Source of the DNA: Salisediminibacterium halotolerans
GTDB taxonomy: Bacteria > Bacillota > Bacilli > Bacillales > Salisediminibacteriaceae
Direction: 5' to 3'
Assembly (NCBI RefSeq): GCF_003814815.1
Contig: NZ_RKQQ01000007.1
Coordinates: 62,001-126,000 of the forward strand
DNA: 64,000 nt
Shown piece after piece: positions 28,942 through 37,974 of this stretch (within the stretch, counting starts at the first letter, position 1; each line of letters opens with the position of its first letter). The notes below the pieces were generated by a model. That model ran no database searches, was not told the DNA's origin, and was given only the letters and a program-made list of their open reading frames with translations. The translations under genes and the position numbers were made by a program.

Positions 28942-29348
28942 TGATGAGTGATCAAAAGATGGATCCTAAAGATGTCATTATCGGAACGTTTATCGGCGGC
29001 GTGATCGGTGCGGGTGCTGCCTTGTTATTTGCACCGGTTCCGGGCAGGGAGCTCCGCCATAATATTAATGAGACGGCTAAGGAGAGCACGACGTCAATCG
29101 CGCGCAATGTCCAAGGGCAATCGACACAAGTGATTGATAAAGTGAAGGAGATTTCCAAACGTCTGCGCAGTGACATGGATGAGTTGACCGAATCGGCCGA
29201 CTCATTAATGGATGATGCCGAGGGCCTTGGCGAAGAAATTGCTTCTTCTGTCCGCAAAGAAGTGGAAGATTTACAGCGTTCAGTCGAGCAGCTCGTCCGC
29301 GAAGTAGAAGAGCGCGAAAAAGCGAAACAGGGGGAATCAGACTCGTGA
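28941..29348 (+). CDS. ytxH: YtxH-family general stress protein
   Basis: This 135-residue YtxH/GvpP-like protein has an N-terminal glycine-rich hydrophobic segment (IIGTFIGGVIGAGAALLFAPVPGRELR) typical of the family. A long amphipathic, negatively charged helix follows, with repeated Glu/Asp and Ser. It probably associates with the membrane and forms coiled coils. It is the middle gene of ytxGHJ: its start overlaps the ytxG stop by one base, and its stop overlaps the ytxJ start by four bases (GTGA). Confidence 0.88.
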   Translation: MMSDQKMDPKDVIIGTFIGGVIGAGAALLFAPVPGRELRHNINETAKESTTSIARNVQGQSTQVIDKVKEISKRLRSDMDELTESADSLMDDAEGLGEEIASSVRKEVEDLQRSVEQLVREVEEREKAKQGESDS

Positions 29349-29674
29349 AAATGTATAAATTGATTCGACAAGACGATCTTGATGCGATGATCAATCAACA
29401 TTCACGTTTTTTGTTGTATAAAAACAGCACGACTTGTCCTGTATCGACGGAAGCATTTGAAGAAGTGAGAAGTTACAGCGAAGAAGATGAAGCACTTCCG
29501 GTTGCATATTTGCATGTTCAAGAAGCAAGAGAAGCTTCCAATTACGCAGCGAACTATTTTGATGTGCAGCACAAATCGCCGCAAATACTGCTGGTTGAAA
29601 ACGGCTCTTGTTCTTGGAATGCTTCGCATTGGCATATCACGGCCGATGCGATTCGCAGCGTCACTGAAAAATAA
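29345..29674 (+). CDS. brxC: Monothiol bacilliredoxin BrxC (YtxJ)
   Basis: This 109-residue thioredoxin-fold protein has the YtxJ signature TTCPVS at about residues 23-28. It carries a single active cysteine for removing bacillithiol from oxidised proteins. The cis-Pro region KSPQILLVENG is present later in the chain. It closes the ytxGHJ operon and is followed by a strong terminator. The start may be GTG at 29345, overlapping the ytxH stop, or ATG at 29351; GGGGG lies about ten bases before the GTG. Confidence 0.9.
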   Translation: MKMYKLIRQDDLDAMINQHSRFLLYKNSTTCPVSTEAFEEVRSYSEEDEALPVAYLHVQEAREASNYAANYFDVQHKSPQILLVENGSCSWNASHWHITADAIRSVTEK

Positions 29675-29675
29675 G

Positions 29676-29713
29676 AAAAGCTCTTGCGTTTTTTCAAATA
29701 CGCAAGAGCTTTT
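29676..29713. terminator. Bidirectional terminator after ytxJ
   Basis: AAAAGCTCTTGCG pairs with CGCAAGAGCTTTT (13 bp) around a 12-base loop, followed by a T-run. The convergent FtsA-like gene ends just beyond it. Confidence 0.88.
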
Positions 29714-29714
29714 T

Positions 29715-31877
29715 TTATTGCCAAATGAGTTCAAGCTGATCACCTTTATTGATCGGGGTGGAGAAGGCTGTATGTTGACCGTTTAAGCTGATAAGCGGTT
29801 TCAGCTGAGGATCATCCGGTCTGAAGATATTTACAGCGGCAAACACGTCCTGGAAAATAAACGGTTCATGTTCATTTTCTTCGATTTCAATCCTGTTGCC
29901 GTGAAAAACCGGTTTGTCCATTGCGACGCGCTCCCCGTTAAGATAACAGGTGAAGCGATCCTTCGTTAACGTAACCGGTTCGTCGTTAAATGTAACGGTG
30001 ATTGTTTCTTTTACTTCTCGGTAATCAAGTGAAAGGATGTCATAAACAGTCGGTCTGTCTTTCCCGGCTTCGTTTTTTAACGTCAGGCGATCGCCATTTT
30101 GAACTCGCTGATTCAGCATAACCGGAGCAGCGTGGTCGTTGATAAAAATATCTGCACCGGGAGTATCGATTATTTTCGATTTGCCATTCAGCGTCACTTT
30201 GACGGGCTCTTTTTCTGACGGTACAGAGTGTCCGGCTAATGCCAGCACATCTTGAACGGTTGCGGGCGTCTGAATTGTAAGGCTGTCTCTGTCTTGCAAG
30301 CATCGAGTCGGCGCCGCCGGATGGTTGTTCACGTTCACAGCCGGAAAGACTGTCACGGGCTGATCGTTAATATAAATCAGTTTATGCGCCAACTCGCCTT
30401 CAAGCAAATCGGAAACAGCCGCTTCGGCATCTTTTCCCGACTGACCGGGCTGTATTTTAATTTCGTCTCCTTCGTTTAATAGACTGTCGATGGCGGCTGG
30501 CTTGCCGTTTATGACTACATCCGGCGGTGTGCCGAGCGTCCCGGGAACAGACGTCGGCCGCCCGTTCACTGTGACGGTTATGCCCGCTCCGGGTTTCCCA
30601 TACAGCTCGGCTAAGTCAAATCCGCCGGTTAACAGCGCGTCTCCCGCGGTCAGTTCTTTAACATTAAACATTCTTACCGGCGAGTCATTGACAGTGACGC
30701 TGAGGTACTCTACCGGCGTTTCTTTGGCGGCGATAGCGATGCCGATCGGCGTGACGAACTCGGGGCTTTTATCCTGCTCTTTGGCAAACGTCAAGTTTTT
30801 AATTGCATCGACACCGCGAACAGCAATCCGTTCTGCGGGAATTTGCAGTTTTTCTGCCAGTTTTTCCGCCAGTTTCGGAGTCATGCTTCCGCCGCCTACA
30901 AGCATGACGGCCCGCGGAGCTTTTTTATTCAGTGTCAAAATTTCCTCGCGGATAAGTTCTGTCAAATGATCAACTGCCGGAGACAGCGCTTCAATCACAT
31001 CGCTGCCGGTTAAAGTATGTTCGATGCCAAGAATATCAACAGCATTGACGCGTGTTTCTTCGCTCAGACGACGTTTTACACTCTCGGATTCCGGAAAATC
31101 GAGTAAAAATTGATCGCTGACAGCTTCTGTTATTTCATCGCCTGCATTAGGGACCATGCCGTACGCGCTGACAGTTCCGCTGTCGGTAATGGCAATGTCT
31201 GATGTACCGGCGCCGATGTCAACGAGCGCAATATTCAATCGGCGCATCGAGGCGGGAATAAGCACGTTAATAGCTGCGATCGGTTCGAGCGTCAGCGCCT
31301 TAAGACGAAGGCCGGCCCGGTTTAAAGCCGCCAATAACGATTCGACAACAACTTTCGGCAAAAACGTGGCAATCACCTCGACGCCGGCACTCGTTCCTTG
31401 CTGCTCCAAGAGGCTTCCGATATGCTCGCCGTCAAGCTCATAAGTTAAGATCGAATAGCCGACACAGTAATCAGGATGATCTTTCAATGAACGGTATTGA
31501 TTCGCGAGCTGAAATTGAGCTTTTTGTACAGCAGATAATTCCAAATGAAGCAATGAAGAGCGGTCAAGAAAATGATTTCCTTCCAAAGATACCGTTTCCT
31601 TGGCGCGCACGGTTTTTAACGAGCGCCCTGCTGCAGCAACGGATACGTCATAGAGCGGTCCGTAAATACTCTCAAGCTTTGTTTTAACCCGGACGATGGC
31701 AGCAGAGACTTCGGGAATGTTATGTATTTGTCCATCGAGCATCGAGCGTTCGGGGTGTTCTTCGGTGACAATATCCAAGACATGATAGCCGTCGTTTGTT
31801 TCCGCAAGGATCAATCCGACGACAGAACGGGTGCCGATGTCCAGCGCAAAAAGATAAGATGATGAAGGTTCATGCAT
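29715..31877 (-). CDS. FtsA-like ATPase-fold protein with C-terminal beta-grasp-like tandem repeats
   Basis: This 720-residue protein has an N-terminal actin-like FtsA/PilM fold. It shows ALDIGTRSVVGLI for the phosphate-1 loop, ALVDIGAGTSDIAI (about 220) for phosphate 2 and AVMLVGGGSMTP (about 330) for the adenosine motif. After about residue 385 come roughly four and a half tandem units of 60-75 residues with the pattern VTVNxxP, V-IN-xPA, then GDxIxI. These are the kind of small beta-grasp or ThiS-like modules seen in SLBB-type proteins. True FtsA has a membrane-binding C-terminal helix, which I do not see. No division genes adjoin; ytxJ and aroA flank it. Long FtsA-like paralogues occur in other alkaliphilic bacilli; their role is unknown to me. 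Confidence 0.75.
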   Translation of the reverse strand: MHEPSSSYLFALDIGTRSVVGLILAETNDGYHVLDIVTEEHPERSMLDGQIHNIPEVSAAIVRVKTKLESIYGPLYDVSVAAAGRSLKTVRAKETVSLEGNHFLDRSSLLHLELSAVQKAQFQLANQYRSLKDHPDYCVGYSILTYELDGEHIGSLLEQQGTSAGVEVIATFLPKVVVESLLAALNRAGLRLKALTLEPIAAINVLIPASMRRLNIALVDIGAGTSDIAITDSGTVSAYGMVPNAGDEITEAVSDQFLLDFPESESVKRRLSEETRVNAVDILGIEHTLTGSDVIEALSPAVDHLTELIREEILTLNKKAPRAVMLVGGGSMTPKLAEKLAEKLQIPAERIAVRGVDAIKNLTFAKEQDKSPEFVTPIGIAIAAKETPVEYLSVTVNDSPVRMFNVKELTAGDALLTGGFDLAELYGKPGAGITVTVNGRPTSVPGTLGTPPDVVINGKPAAIDSLLNEGDEIKIQPGQSGKDAEAAVSDLLEGELAHKLIYINDQPVTVFPAVNVNNHPAAPTRCLQDRDSLTIQTPATVQDVLALAGHSVPSEKEPVKVTLNGKSKIIDTPGADIFINDHAAPVMLNQRVQNGDRLTLKNEAGKDRPTVYDILSLDYREVKETITVTFNDEPVTLTKDRFTCYLNGERVAMDKPVFHGNRIEIEENEHEPFIFQDVFAAVNIFRPDDPQLKPLISLNGQHTAFSTPINKGDQLELIWQ

Positions 31878-32013
31878 CGAAAAACCTGCCTTTCAAATTT
31901 TCAATTCTTTGCTGTATTATACATGAATTCGTTTAGAATGCCGATACAGCAAGATCAATTTACAATAAAACCGCTTCATTACATAAAAGCGTCGAATTGT
32001 TAAAGAAAATGAC

Positions 32014-32042
32014 GTGACAGCACATTGTTTATCAGTTATAAT
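32014..32042 (+). promoter_or_regulatory. Sigma-A promoter for aroA
   Basis: GTGACA and TATAAT are separated by 17 bases, 57 bases before the aroA ATG. This is a near-consensus housekeeping promoter. Confidence 0.75.
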
Positions 32043-32098
32043 AGGCCGTAATTCGTTAAAGAGCGAAAACGCAATGCATAAGAGAGGGGTATTTTCAA

Positions 32099-33193
32099 AT
32101 GGGAAATGAACAATTAGAAGAGTTGAGAGGCCAATTAGATGAAGTGAACGAACAATTGGTTGAATTGATCAGCAAACGGGCAGAAATTGCTCAAGAAATC
32201 GGCCGGGTGAAACGTTCGCAAGGGTTGAACCGTTTTGATCCTGTCCGTGAGCGCAGCATGTTAAACATGATTGAGGAGAAAAATGAGGGACCGTTTGAAA
32301 CCTCTACAATGCAGCATATTTTTAAAGAGATATTCAAGGCGAGTCTTGAACTGCAAGAAGACGATAATCGTAAAGCGCTGCTAGTATCCCGGAAAAAGCA
32401 GCCGGCTGATACGGTTGTTCAAGTCGGCAATGAACAGATCGGCAACAGTAAACAACATCTCATTGCTGGACCGTGCTCAGTAGAAAGCCAAGAGCAAGTG
32501 GATGAAGTTGCTGCTATGATGAAAAAACAAGGTTTGACAATGATGCGCGGAGGAGCTTTCAAACCGCGGTCGTCACCTTATGATTTCCAAGGACTCGGTC
32601 TTGAAGGGCTGAAAATTCTTAAAAATGCCGCAGACAAATACGGCTTGTCTGTTATCAGTGAAATTGTTACACCGCAAGATATTGAAACGGCAGTCGATTA
32701 CCTTGATGTTATTCAAATCGGCGCGCGGAACATGCAAAACTTTGAGCTTTTGAAAGCGGCAGGAAGAGTCGATAAGCCGGTCTTGCTTAAACGCGGTTTA
32801 TCCGCCACAATTTCGGAATTCATTAATGCAGCTGAGTACATTTACTCACAAGGAAACAAAAATATTATTCTTTGCGAGCGCGGTATTCGCACGTATGAAA
32901 CAGCAACACGGAACACCCTGGATATTTCAGCTGTGCCGATTTTGAAACAAGAAACACACTTGCCGGTGCTTGTTGATGTAACGCACTCAACCGGACGACG
33001 CGATCTGCTTCTCCCGACAGCGAAAGCTGCATTTGCAGTCGGCGCAGACGGTGTGATGACAGAAGTTCACCCTGACCCGGCAGTAGCCCTCAGCGATTCA
33101 GCGCAGCAAATGGATATTCCGCAATTCGAAAGCTTTTTGGAAAGCTTGGAAGCATCCGGTTTGTACAGCCGTCAAACGGCGACAGTAAAATAA
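32099..33193 (+). CDS. aroA: Bifunctional chorismate mutase / DAHP synthase
   Basis: This 364-residue fusion starts aromatic amino acid synthesis. An N-terminal AroQ-type chorismate mutase helix bundle (about residues 1-90, [30 protein letters not shown]) also serves as the feedback sensor. The C-terminal DAHP synthase domain (about 105-350) contains [25 protein letters not shown] and [10 protein letters not shown]. In B. subtilis the gene is called aroA, and many databases call it aroG or aroF. AGAGGGG lies before the ATG. It is followed by a terminator and then ccpA, the conserved order. Confidence 0.95.
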   Translation: MGNEQLEELRGQLDEVNEQLVELISKRAEIAQEIGRVKRSQGLNRFDPVRERSMLNMIEEKNEGPFETSTMQHIFKEIFKASLELQEDDNRKALLVSRKKQPADTVVQVGNEQIGNSKQHLIAGPCSVESQEQVDEVAAMMKKQGLTMMRGGAFKPRSSPYDFQGLGLEGLKILKNAADKYGLSVISEIVTPQDIETAVDYLDVIQIGARNMQNFELLKAAGRVDKPVLLKRGLSATISEFINAAEYIYSQGNKNIILCERGIRTYETATRNTLDISAVPILKQETHLPVLVDVTHSTGRRDLLLPTAKAAFAVGADGVMTEVHPDPAVALSDSAQQMDIPQFESFLESLEASGLYSRQTATVK

Positions 33194-33202
33194 GATTGAA
33201 CG

Positions 33203-33247
33203 AGTGCCTTGCTGTTGCAGTCTTCATAAATGCAGCGGCAAGGCACT
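33203..33247 (+). terminator. Terminator after aroA
   Basis: AGTGCCTTGC pairs with GCAAGGCACT, with extra pairing inside the loop. The T-run is weak and displaced, at about 33256. Confidence 0.65.
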
Positions 33248-33332
33248 TTACTGCGTTTTTATGAAAAAATATGATTGATTTTCAAAATAAATGTTAACTT
33301 TTGATTTTTGCAACCGATATAAAGATGAGAAT

Positions 33333-33361
33333 TTGCGTCCCTCCGCGAATTATCGTATTAT
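33333..33361 (+). promoter_or_regulatory. Candidate sigma-A promoter for ccpA
   Basis: TTGCGT and TATTAT are separated by 17 bases, 63 bases before the ccpA start. There is an AT-rich stretch on both sides. Confidence 0.6.
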
Positions 33362-33423
33362 ATCAGTACATTGTGAAAATAAATCTGAAAACCATAATAT
33401 GTAAATTTTAGGAGGATAATAAG

Positions 33424-34434
33424 ATGAACATTACAATTTATGACGTAGCGCGGGAAGCGGGCGTATCGATGGCAACTGTCTCCCGTGTCGTTAACGGAAA
33501 TCCGAACGTAAAACCGACAACAAGAAAGCGTGTACATGAAGCGATCGAACGGCTTGGCTACCGGCCTAATGCGGTTGCGAGAGGTTTAGCGAGCAAACGG
33601 ACGACGACGGTCGGAGTGATTATTCCTGATATTTCAAGCATCTTCTTCTCCGAACTGGCGCGCGGAATCGAAGACATTGCAACGATGTATAAATACAACA
33701 TCATTTTATGCAACTCAGATCAAAACAAGGAAAAAGAAATTCACTTGATCAATACGCTTTTAGAGAAACAAGTAGACGGCATTGTATTTATGGGCGGGGA
33801 GATTACTAAAGAGCATGAAGAGACGTTCAAAAGCTCGCCGGTACCGATCGTTCTCTCTGCGACCATTGATGCCAATAAGGAATTCCCATCCGTAAACATT
33901 GATTACGAGCAGGCATCGTATGATGCAGTGACAGCTATGATTAATGCCGGGCATGAAAAAATCGCCATGCTTTCCGGCACATTGGCAGATCCGATTAACG
34001 GCTATCAAAAGTTTGCGGGCTATAAACGAGCGTTGCTCGATGCCGGTAAAGAAGTGAACGACGACTATGTTACTTTAGGCGATTATACACATGACGCTGG
34101 AGTAAATGCGATGAAGGAATTAATTGCATTGGAAGACCGCCCGACAGCGGTTTTTGCTTCAACAGATGAAATGGCGCTCGGACTTATTCACGGCGCACAA
34201 GATGAAGGTTACCGTGTGCCTGAGGACTTTGATATTATCGGATTTGACAACACACGTCTTGCGACAATGGTCCGTCCGACATTAACATCGGTCGTTCAGC
34301 CAATGTATGATATTGGCGCGGTTTCTATGCGTTTGTTAACGAAGTTTATGGACGATGAAACAGTCGATGAACAGGTGGTGCTGCTGCCGCACAGAGTTGA
34401 GTACCGTCAGTCGACTTCATTTCAAGGTGAATAA
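33424..34434 (+). CDS. ccpA: Catabolite control protein A
   Basis: CcpA is the LacI-family regulator of carbon catabolite control. With phospho-Ser-HPr it binds cre sites and represses or activates metabolic genes. The 336-residue chain has an N-terminal helix-turn-helix ([22 protein letters not shown]), a hinge ([18 protein letters not shown]) with the minor-groove Leu-Ala, and a periplasmic-binding-type core. TAGGAGG precedes the ATG. The neighbours aroA upstream and motPS downstream match B. subtilis. A candidate target, ackA, is in the window. Confidence 0.96.
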   Translation: MNITIYDVAREAGVSMATVSRVVNGNPNVKPTTRKRVHEAIERLGYRPNAVARGLASKRTTTVGVIIPDISSIFFSELARGIEDIATMYKYNIILCNSDQNKEKEIHLINTLLEKQVDGIVFMGGEITKEHEETFKSSPVPIVLSATIDANKEFPSVNIDYEQASYDAVTAMINAGHEKIAMLSGTLADPINGYQKFAGYKRALLDAGKEVNDDYVTLGDYTHDAGVNAMKELIALEDRPTAVFASTDEMALGLIHGAQDEGYRVPEDFDIIGFDNTRLATMVRPTLTSVVQPMYDIGAVSMRLLTKFMDDETVDEQVVLLPHRVEYRQSTSFQGE

Positions 34435-34443
34435 AGCGAACAG

Positions 34444-34477
34444 AGTGAGCTGCTGAAGCCAGCTTCGGCAGCTTACT
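34444..34477 (+). promoter_or_regulatory. Stem-loop between ccpA and motPS (attenuator-like)
   Basis: A 16-bp stem (AGTGAGCTGCTGAAGC / GCTTCGGCAGCTTACT, two G-T pairs) has a 2-base loop and no T-run after it. In B. subtilis a stem-loop in this position is known to limit motPS expression from the ccpA transcript. Confidence 0.65.
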
Positions 34478-34526
34478 ATACATAATACATAAAGCAGCGA
34501 TCATTGTCAGTTTGGGGAGAGGGATT

Positions 34527-35333
34527 ATGAAAAAAACAGATATACTCACACCAGCAGGGATACTAATAGGGATGACAGCCGTCATGCTGGCAATATACGG
34601 GAATGCGGCTGGAGACGGAGAAGTTGCTGATTTCATCCAATTTTCGTCGATTTTAATTGTATTTGGCGGTCTGAGCGCAGCAATTGTGATTAACTTCTCA
34701 ATTCCGGATTTAAAACTGCTCCCCCGCGTTTTTCGGGAAACATTCCGGACGAAAGAACACGACCTGGAACAGTTGATTAATACGTTTGTCGACTTATCTA
34801 CCCGTGCCAGACGGGAGGGCTTGCTTGCTCTTGAGGCAGGTCTTGAGGAAGTCGATGATCCGTTTATTCAAAAAGGTGTTTTGTTAGCGGTGGACGGAAT
34901 CGAACCTGACGTGATCAAAGATATTATGCTTGCTGAAGTAACCGCGATGGAAGAGCGTCACCGTAAAGGACGGACGATTCTTGAAAAAGCGGGTGAATAC
35001 GCTCCGGCTTGGGGAATGATTGGTACGCTCGTCGGTCTCGTATTAATGCTGCAAAATTTAAACGATCCGGAATCGATCGGACCGAGTATGGCAATTGCTC
35101 TTTTGACAACGCTGTACGGAACTTTGATGGCGAACCTCGTTTTTCTGCCGATGGCGAATAAGCTCGCTCTTAGCACGGAAGAAGAAATTTTTGTCAAGCA
35201 AGTGATTGTCGAAGGCGTCATCGGTGTGCAGTCAGGACAAAATCCGAAAATACTTGAAGAGAAACTGAGCGCGTTCCTGCCTGACCATATTAAAGGCAAA
35301 GAAGAGGATGAGGAGCAGGATCTTAATGAATAG
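34527..35333 (+). CDS. motP: Flagellar stator protein MotP (sodium type)
   Basis: MotP is the MotA-type stator subunit of the sodium-driven MotPS motor. The 268-residue protein has four hydrophobic helices (about residues 8-24, 36-56, 155-175, 185-205). The long cytoplasmic loop between helices 2 and 3 carries charged residues for rotor contact (FRETFRTKEHDLEQL and RARREGLLALE). The conserved GEYAPAWGMIGTLVGL and GPSMAIALLTTLYG stretches are present. I chose ATG at 34527 with GGGGAGAGG upstream. It overlaps motS by eight bases. Confidence 0.92.
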   Translation: MKKTDILTPAGILIGMTAVMLAIYGNAAGDGEVADFIQFSSILIVFGGLSAAIVINFSIPDLKLLPRVFRETFRTKEHDLEQLINTFVDLSTRARREGLLALEAGLEEVDDPFIQKGVLLAVDGIEPDVIKDIMLAEVTAMEERHRKGRTILEKAGEYAPAWGMIGTLVGLVLMLQNLNDPESIGPSMAIALLTTLYGTLMANLVFLPMANKLALSTEEEIFVKQVIVEGVIGVQSGQNPKILEEKLSAFLPDHIKGKEEDEEQDLNE

Positions 35334-36099
35334 GCGGCGTCCGCAGGATGAAACTAAAAAAGGTGCACCGAAATGGATGGTGACGTTCTCGGATTTAATG
35401 ACGCTGATCCTCGTGTTTTTCATCCTGTTATTCTCGATGTCGGTCGTGGATGCTAATAAGTTCCAAGCGATTGCAGAGTCCTTTCAAGACAGAGCAGTAT
35501 TTGACGATTTTCCTTCAATCGTCCCGTTTGAAAATCCGGCAGAAGAACGAAATGAACGTAACGAACCGCATGAACCGGATGAAACAGATATCGAACAGGA
35601 TACAGATGAGCTCGAAATGGATGAAGAGCTGGACGATATGCTGGAAGAGGTAAATGACTATTTGGAAGAGGAAGAGCTGACAGAAGAAATCTCAGCTTCG
35701 CGCGATGATCGGGGTGTTGTTCTCGTTTTGCAGGAGCAGGCACTGTTTGAAACAGCTGAAGCTGAAATCGTTGAAGGAGCTGAGCCGTTTCTGGAAAAAG
35801 TCGGTGAACTTCTTGATACGATTCCGAATATGGTGAAAGTGGAAGGACATACGGACAGCCGTCCGATTGAAACGGCTCAGTTTCCGTCAAATTGGGAGCT
35901 CTCTGGAGCAAGGGCAAGCAGCGTGATCCGATACTTGACTGAGGAAGATGCTGAGCTTGATGAAAAGAGATTTTTGGCAGTAGGTTATGGAGATACACGT
36001 CCGGTCGCCCCGAATACGACGGAAGAGAATTTACAGCAAAACCGCCGTGTTGTGCTCGTTATATCGGACCCTTCCTATGAAGACAATGAATTGTATTAA
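35326..36099 (+). CDS. motS: Flagellar stator protein MotS (OmpA/MotB family)
   Basis: MotS is the partner of MotP. The 257-residue chain has one N-terminal membrane helix, with the ion-carrying Asp in WMVTFSDLMTLILVFF (about residues 18-33). A very acidic linker (about 60-115) and a C-terminal OmpA-like peptidoglycan-binding domain (VEGHTDSRPI, NWELSGARASSVI, NRRVVLVI) follow. The start at 35326 sits inside the motP end, behind AGGAG. The acidic linker fits a protein exposed to saline or alkaline surroundings; sodium coupling is inferred from family and context. Confidence 0.92.
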   Translation: MNRRRPQDETKKGAPKWMVTFSDLMTLILVFFILLFSMSVVDANKFQAIAESFQDRAVFDDFPSIVPFENPAEERNERNEPHEPDETDIEQDTDELEMDEELDDMLEEVNDYLEEEELTEEISASRDDRGVVLVLQEQALFETAEAEIVEGAEPFLEKVGELLDTIPNMVKVEGHTDSRPIETAQFPSNWELSGARASSVIRYLTEEDAELDEKRFLAVGYGDTRPVAPNTTEENLQQNRRVVLVISDPSYEDNELY

Positions 36100-36131
36100 A
36101 CCACCTTTCCGCCGAAGCGGAAAGGTGGTTT
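36098..36131. terminator. Bidirectional terminator between motS and acuC
   Basis: A perfect 15-bp stem (AAACCACCTTTCCGC / GCGGAAAGGTGGTTT) with CGAA loop is flanked by A- and T-rich tracts. Confidence 0.9.
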
Positions 36132-37307
36132 TTAAAATACGTGCTTTTTGTTTTTTTGGTAAATAGGTTTTAAAGCGTTTAGCAATGTCCGTTCATTTTT
36201 CTTCTCGATTTCATTGCGCCGCGGGATCTCAGGATAGATGCCTTGCGGATCATGCCAATAGCCGGGCAGATTTACGGGCGAAGCGGCACGCCATTTATTT
36301 ACCCAATTTTCCGGGAGGAAGCCGTTTATCATCCCGGTTTGTTCGGACATTACGAGCCAGAGAAGTGACCAGGCTCGCGGAACGACACGCCAAATATCAT
36401 AGCCGCCTCCGCCGACAGCGATCCATTTACCGTCACAGTATTCGTGGGCAAGTTCGTGAGCGAGTTTGGGGATTTCATGATAAAGGTTAATCGTGCCGCA
36501 AAGATGCGTGAGCGGATCATAGTAATGAGAATCAGCTCCGTTTTGTGTGAGAATGATGTCCGGCTTAAAATACTCTGTCACTTCGCGCAATGCCGCTTTA
36601 TATAATGTAAGCATTGATTCATCCTCGCTGAAGGCCTCATAAGGAACGTTAAATGAATATCCGTAGCCGTCGCCGTGTCCTCGTTCATTGACGTGGCCTG
36701 TACCGGGGAAAAGAAACCTTCCGCTTTCATGGAAAGACAGCGTGCATACATCCGGATCGTTATAAAACGCCCACTGAACACCGTCGCCGTGATGAGCGTC
36801 AGTATCTACATATAAAACTCTCGCCCCGTATTTTTTTTTCATGTATTCAATGGCAATCGAACTGTCATTGTAAATGCAAAAACCCGATGCTTTTCCGCGA
36901 AAACCGTGGTGCAGCCCGCCGCCAAGGTTAAGGGCGTGATCATAGCCGTGTTCAAATACCTGATCGACCGCTTCTAAAGTACCGCCGACAAGCCAAGAAG
37001 CGGCATCATGCATTTCCGGAAAGGCAGGGGTGTCGTCGGTGCCGATTCCGTATGCTGTCCGGTATGATGATTTAACCTGTCCTTCGCTCGCATTGATCAC
37101 AGCTTGGATATAATCTTCATCATGAATCAGCATCAATTCTTGAACAGTGGCCTTACGGGCAGGAATCATTTCAGCTTTGTTTAATGCGCCGGTTTCAGTC
37201 AGCAAATCATTGGTCATCGATAGCCGTTGCTGGTTGAAAGGATGATCATCATGAAATTTATACTGTAGCTGCTCGTTCGAGTAAATATATACAGCATTTC
37301 CCGTCAT
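36132..37307 (-). CDS. acuC: Acetoin utilisation protein AcuC (class I histone-deacetylase fold)
   Basis: AcuC is a zinc-dependent protein deacetylase; in B. subtilis it reactivates acetyl-CoA synthetase acetylated by AcuA. The 391-residue chain has the zinc ligands in YVDTDAHHGDGVQ and ILTQNGADSHYYDPLTH, the catalytic His pair in LGGGLHHGF, and the late GGGGYD loop. Its start overlaps the acuB stop (ATGA). It is the last gene of the acuABC operon on the minus strand. The target acsA is not next to it here. Confidence 0.94.
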   Translation of the reverse strand: MTGNAVYIYSNEQLQYKFHDDHPFNQQRLSMTNDLLTETGALNKAEMIPARKATVQELMLIHDEDYIQAVINASEGQVKSSYRTAYGIGTDDTPAFPEMHDAASWLVGGTLEAVDQVFEHGYDHALNLGGGLHHGFRGKASGFCIYNDSSIAIEYMKKKYGARVLYVDTDAHHGDGVQWAFYNDPDVCTLSFHESGRFLFPGTGHVNERGHGDGYGYSFNVPYEAFSEDESMLTLYKAALREVTEYFKPDIILTQNGADSHYYDPLTHLCGTINLYHEIPKLAHELAHEYCDGKWIAVGGGGYDIWRVVPRAWSLLWLVMSEQTGMINGFLPENWVNKWRAASPVNLPGYWHDPQGIYPEIPRRNEIEKKNERTLLNALKPIYQKNKKHVF

Positions 37308-37951
37308 AATGTTATCCCCAATTCACGGGGCCAGATGACGTTATACCCTTGTTTTTTCAACGTTTCGATTAACGGGCGCATATCCATCGTAGAGAGTCTG
37401 AATACAAGGATTTTACAGTCCGGCTTTTCCGAAGAAGGATAAAGCAGAACACTTTGCACATTCATGCGATGCTCTTTTATTAATACCGATACGTCGCAAA
37501 GCATGCCGCTCTCGTTCGGGACTTCTACTTCCAGCCTTGAGCTTGGGTTTGCGGCTCCCGTAAGTTTAACGAACGTTTTTAATAAATCCGTTTCTGTGAT
37601 AATACCGACAAGGTCGCCTTCTTCATTTTCGACGGGCAAGCAGCTTAAGTCATTTTCAACCATAATATTAGCTGCATCTTCAGCGAAATCCATCGGCAGT
37701 GCAGTGATAACATTCGTCACCATTACATCGGATATCGGACGGTTCATATAGTCTTTATGATTGCCTTCGAAAATTGACGGGGAAGCTTCTTTTAAATCCC
37801 GGTCAGAAATGATGCCGATCATTGTCCCTGATGAATCAGTCACCGGCATATGACGAAAGTGTTTTTTCTTCATCAGCTCTAGAGCATCACCGATCGCCAT
37901 ATCCGGCTCGGCCGTAAAGATATTACGTATCATGATATCGCTTACATTCAT
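37304..37951 (-). CDS. acuB: AcuB, CBS-ACT domain protein
   Basis: This 215-residue protein has two CBS modules (about residues 1-60 and 75-135; MIRNIFTAEPDMAIGDAL and VMVTNVITALPMDFAEDA). A C-terminal ACT domain follows (about 138-213; EVEVPNESGMLCDVSVLIKE). CBS pairs bind adenine nucleotides and ACT domains bind small metabolites, so it is likely a regulator of the acetyl-CoA synthetase acetylation switch. The exact ligand is unknown. It sits between acuA and acuC and overlaps acuC by four bases. Confidence 0.93.
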   Translation of the reverse strand: MNVSDIMIRNIFTAEPDMAIGDALELMKKKHFRHMPVTDSSGTMIGIISDRDLKEASPSIFEGNHKDYMNRPISDVMVTNVITALPMDFAEDAANIMVENDLSCLPVENEEGDLVGIITETDLLKTFVKLTGAANPSSRLEVEVPNESGMLCDVSVLIKEHRMNVQSVLLYPSSEKPDCKILVFRLSTMDMRPLIETLKKQGYNVIWPRELGITL

Positions 37952-37974
37952 GCGCAGACAACTCCTTCAGTTTG

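Noticed and set aside
30490-30969. A 159-codon plus-strand frame opposite the FtsA-like gene
   Set aside because: It is a shadow of a clear coding gene, with no ribosome site and no recognisable protein features.
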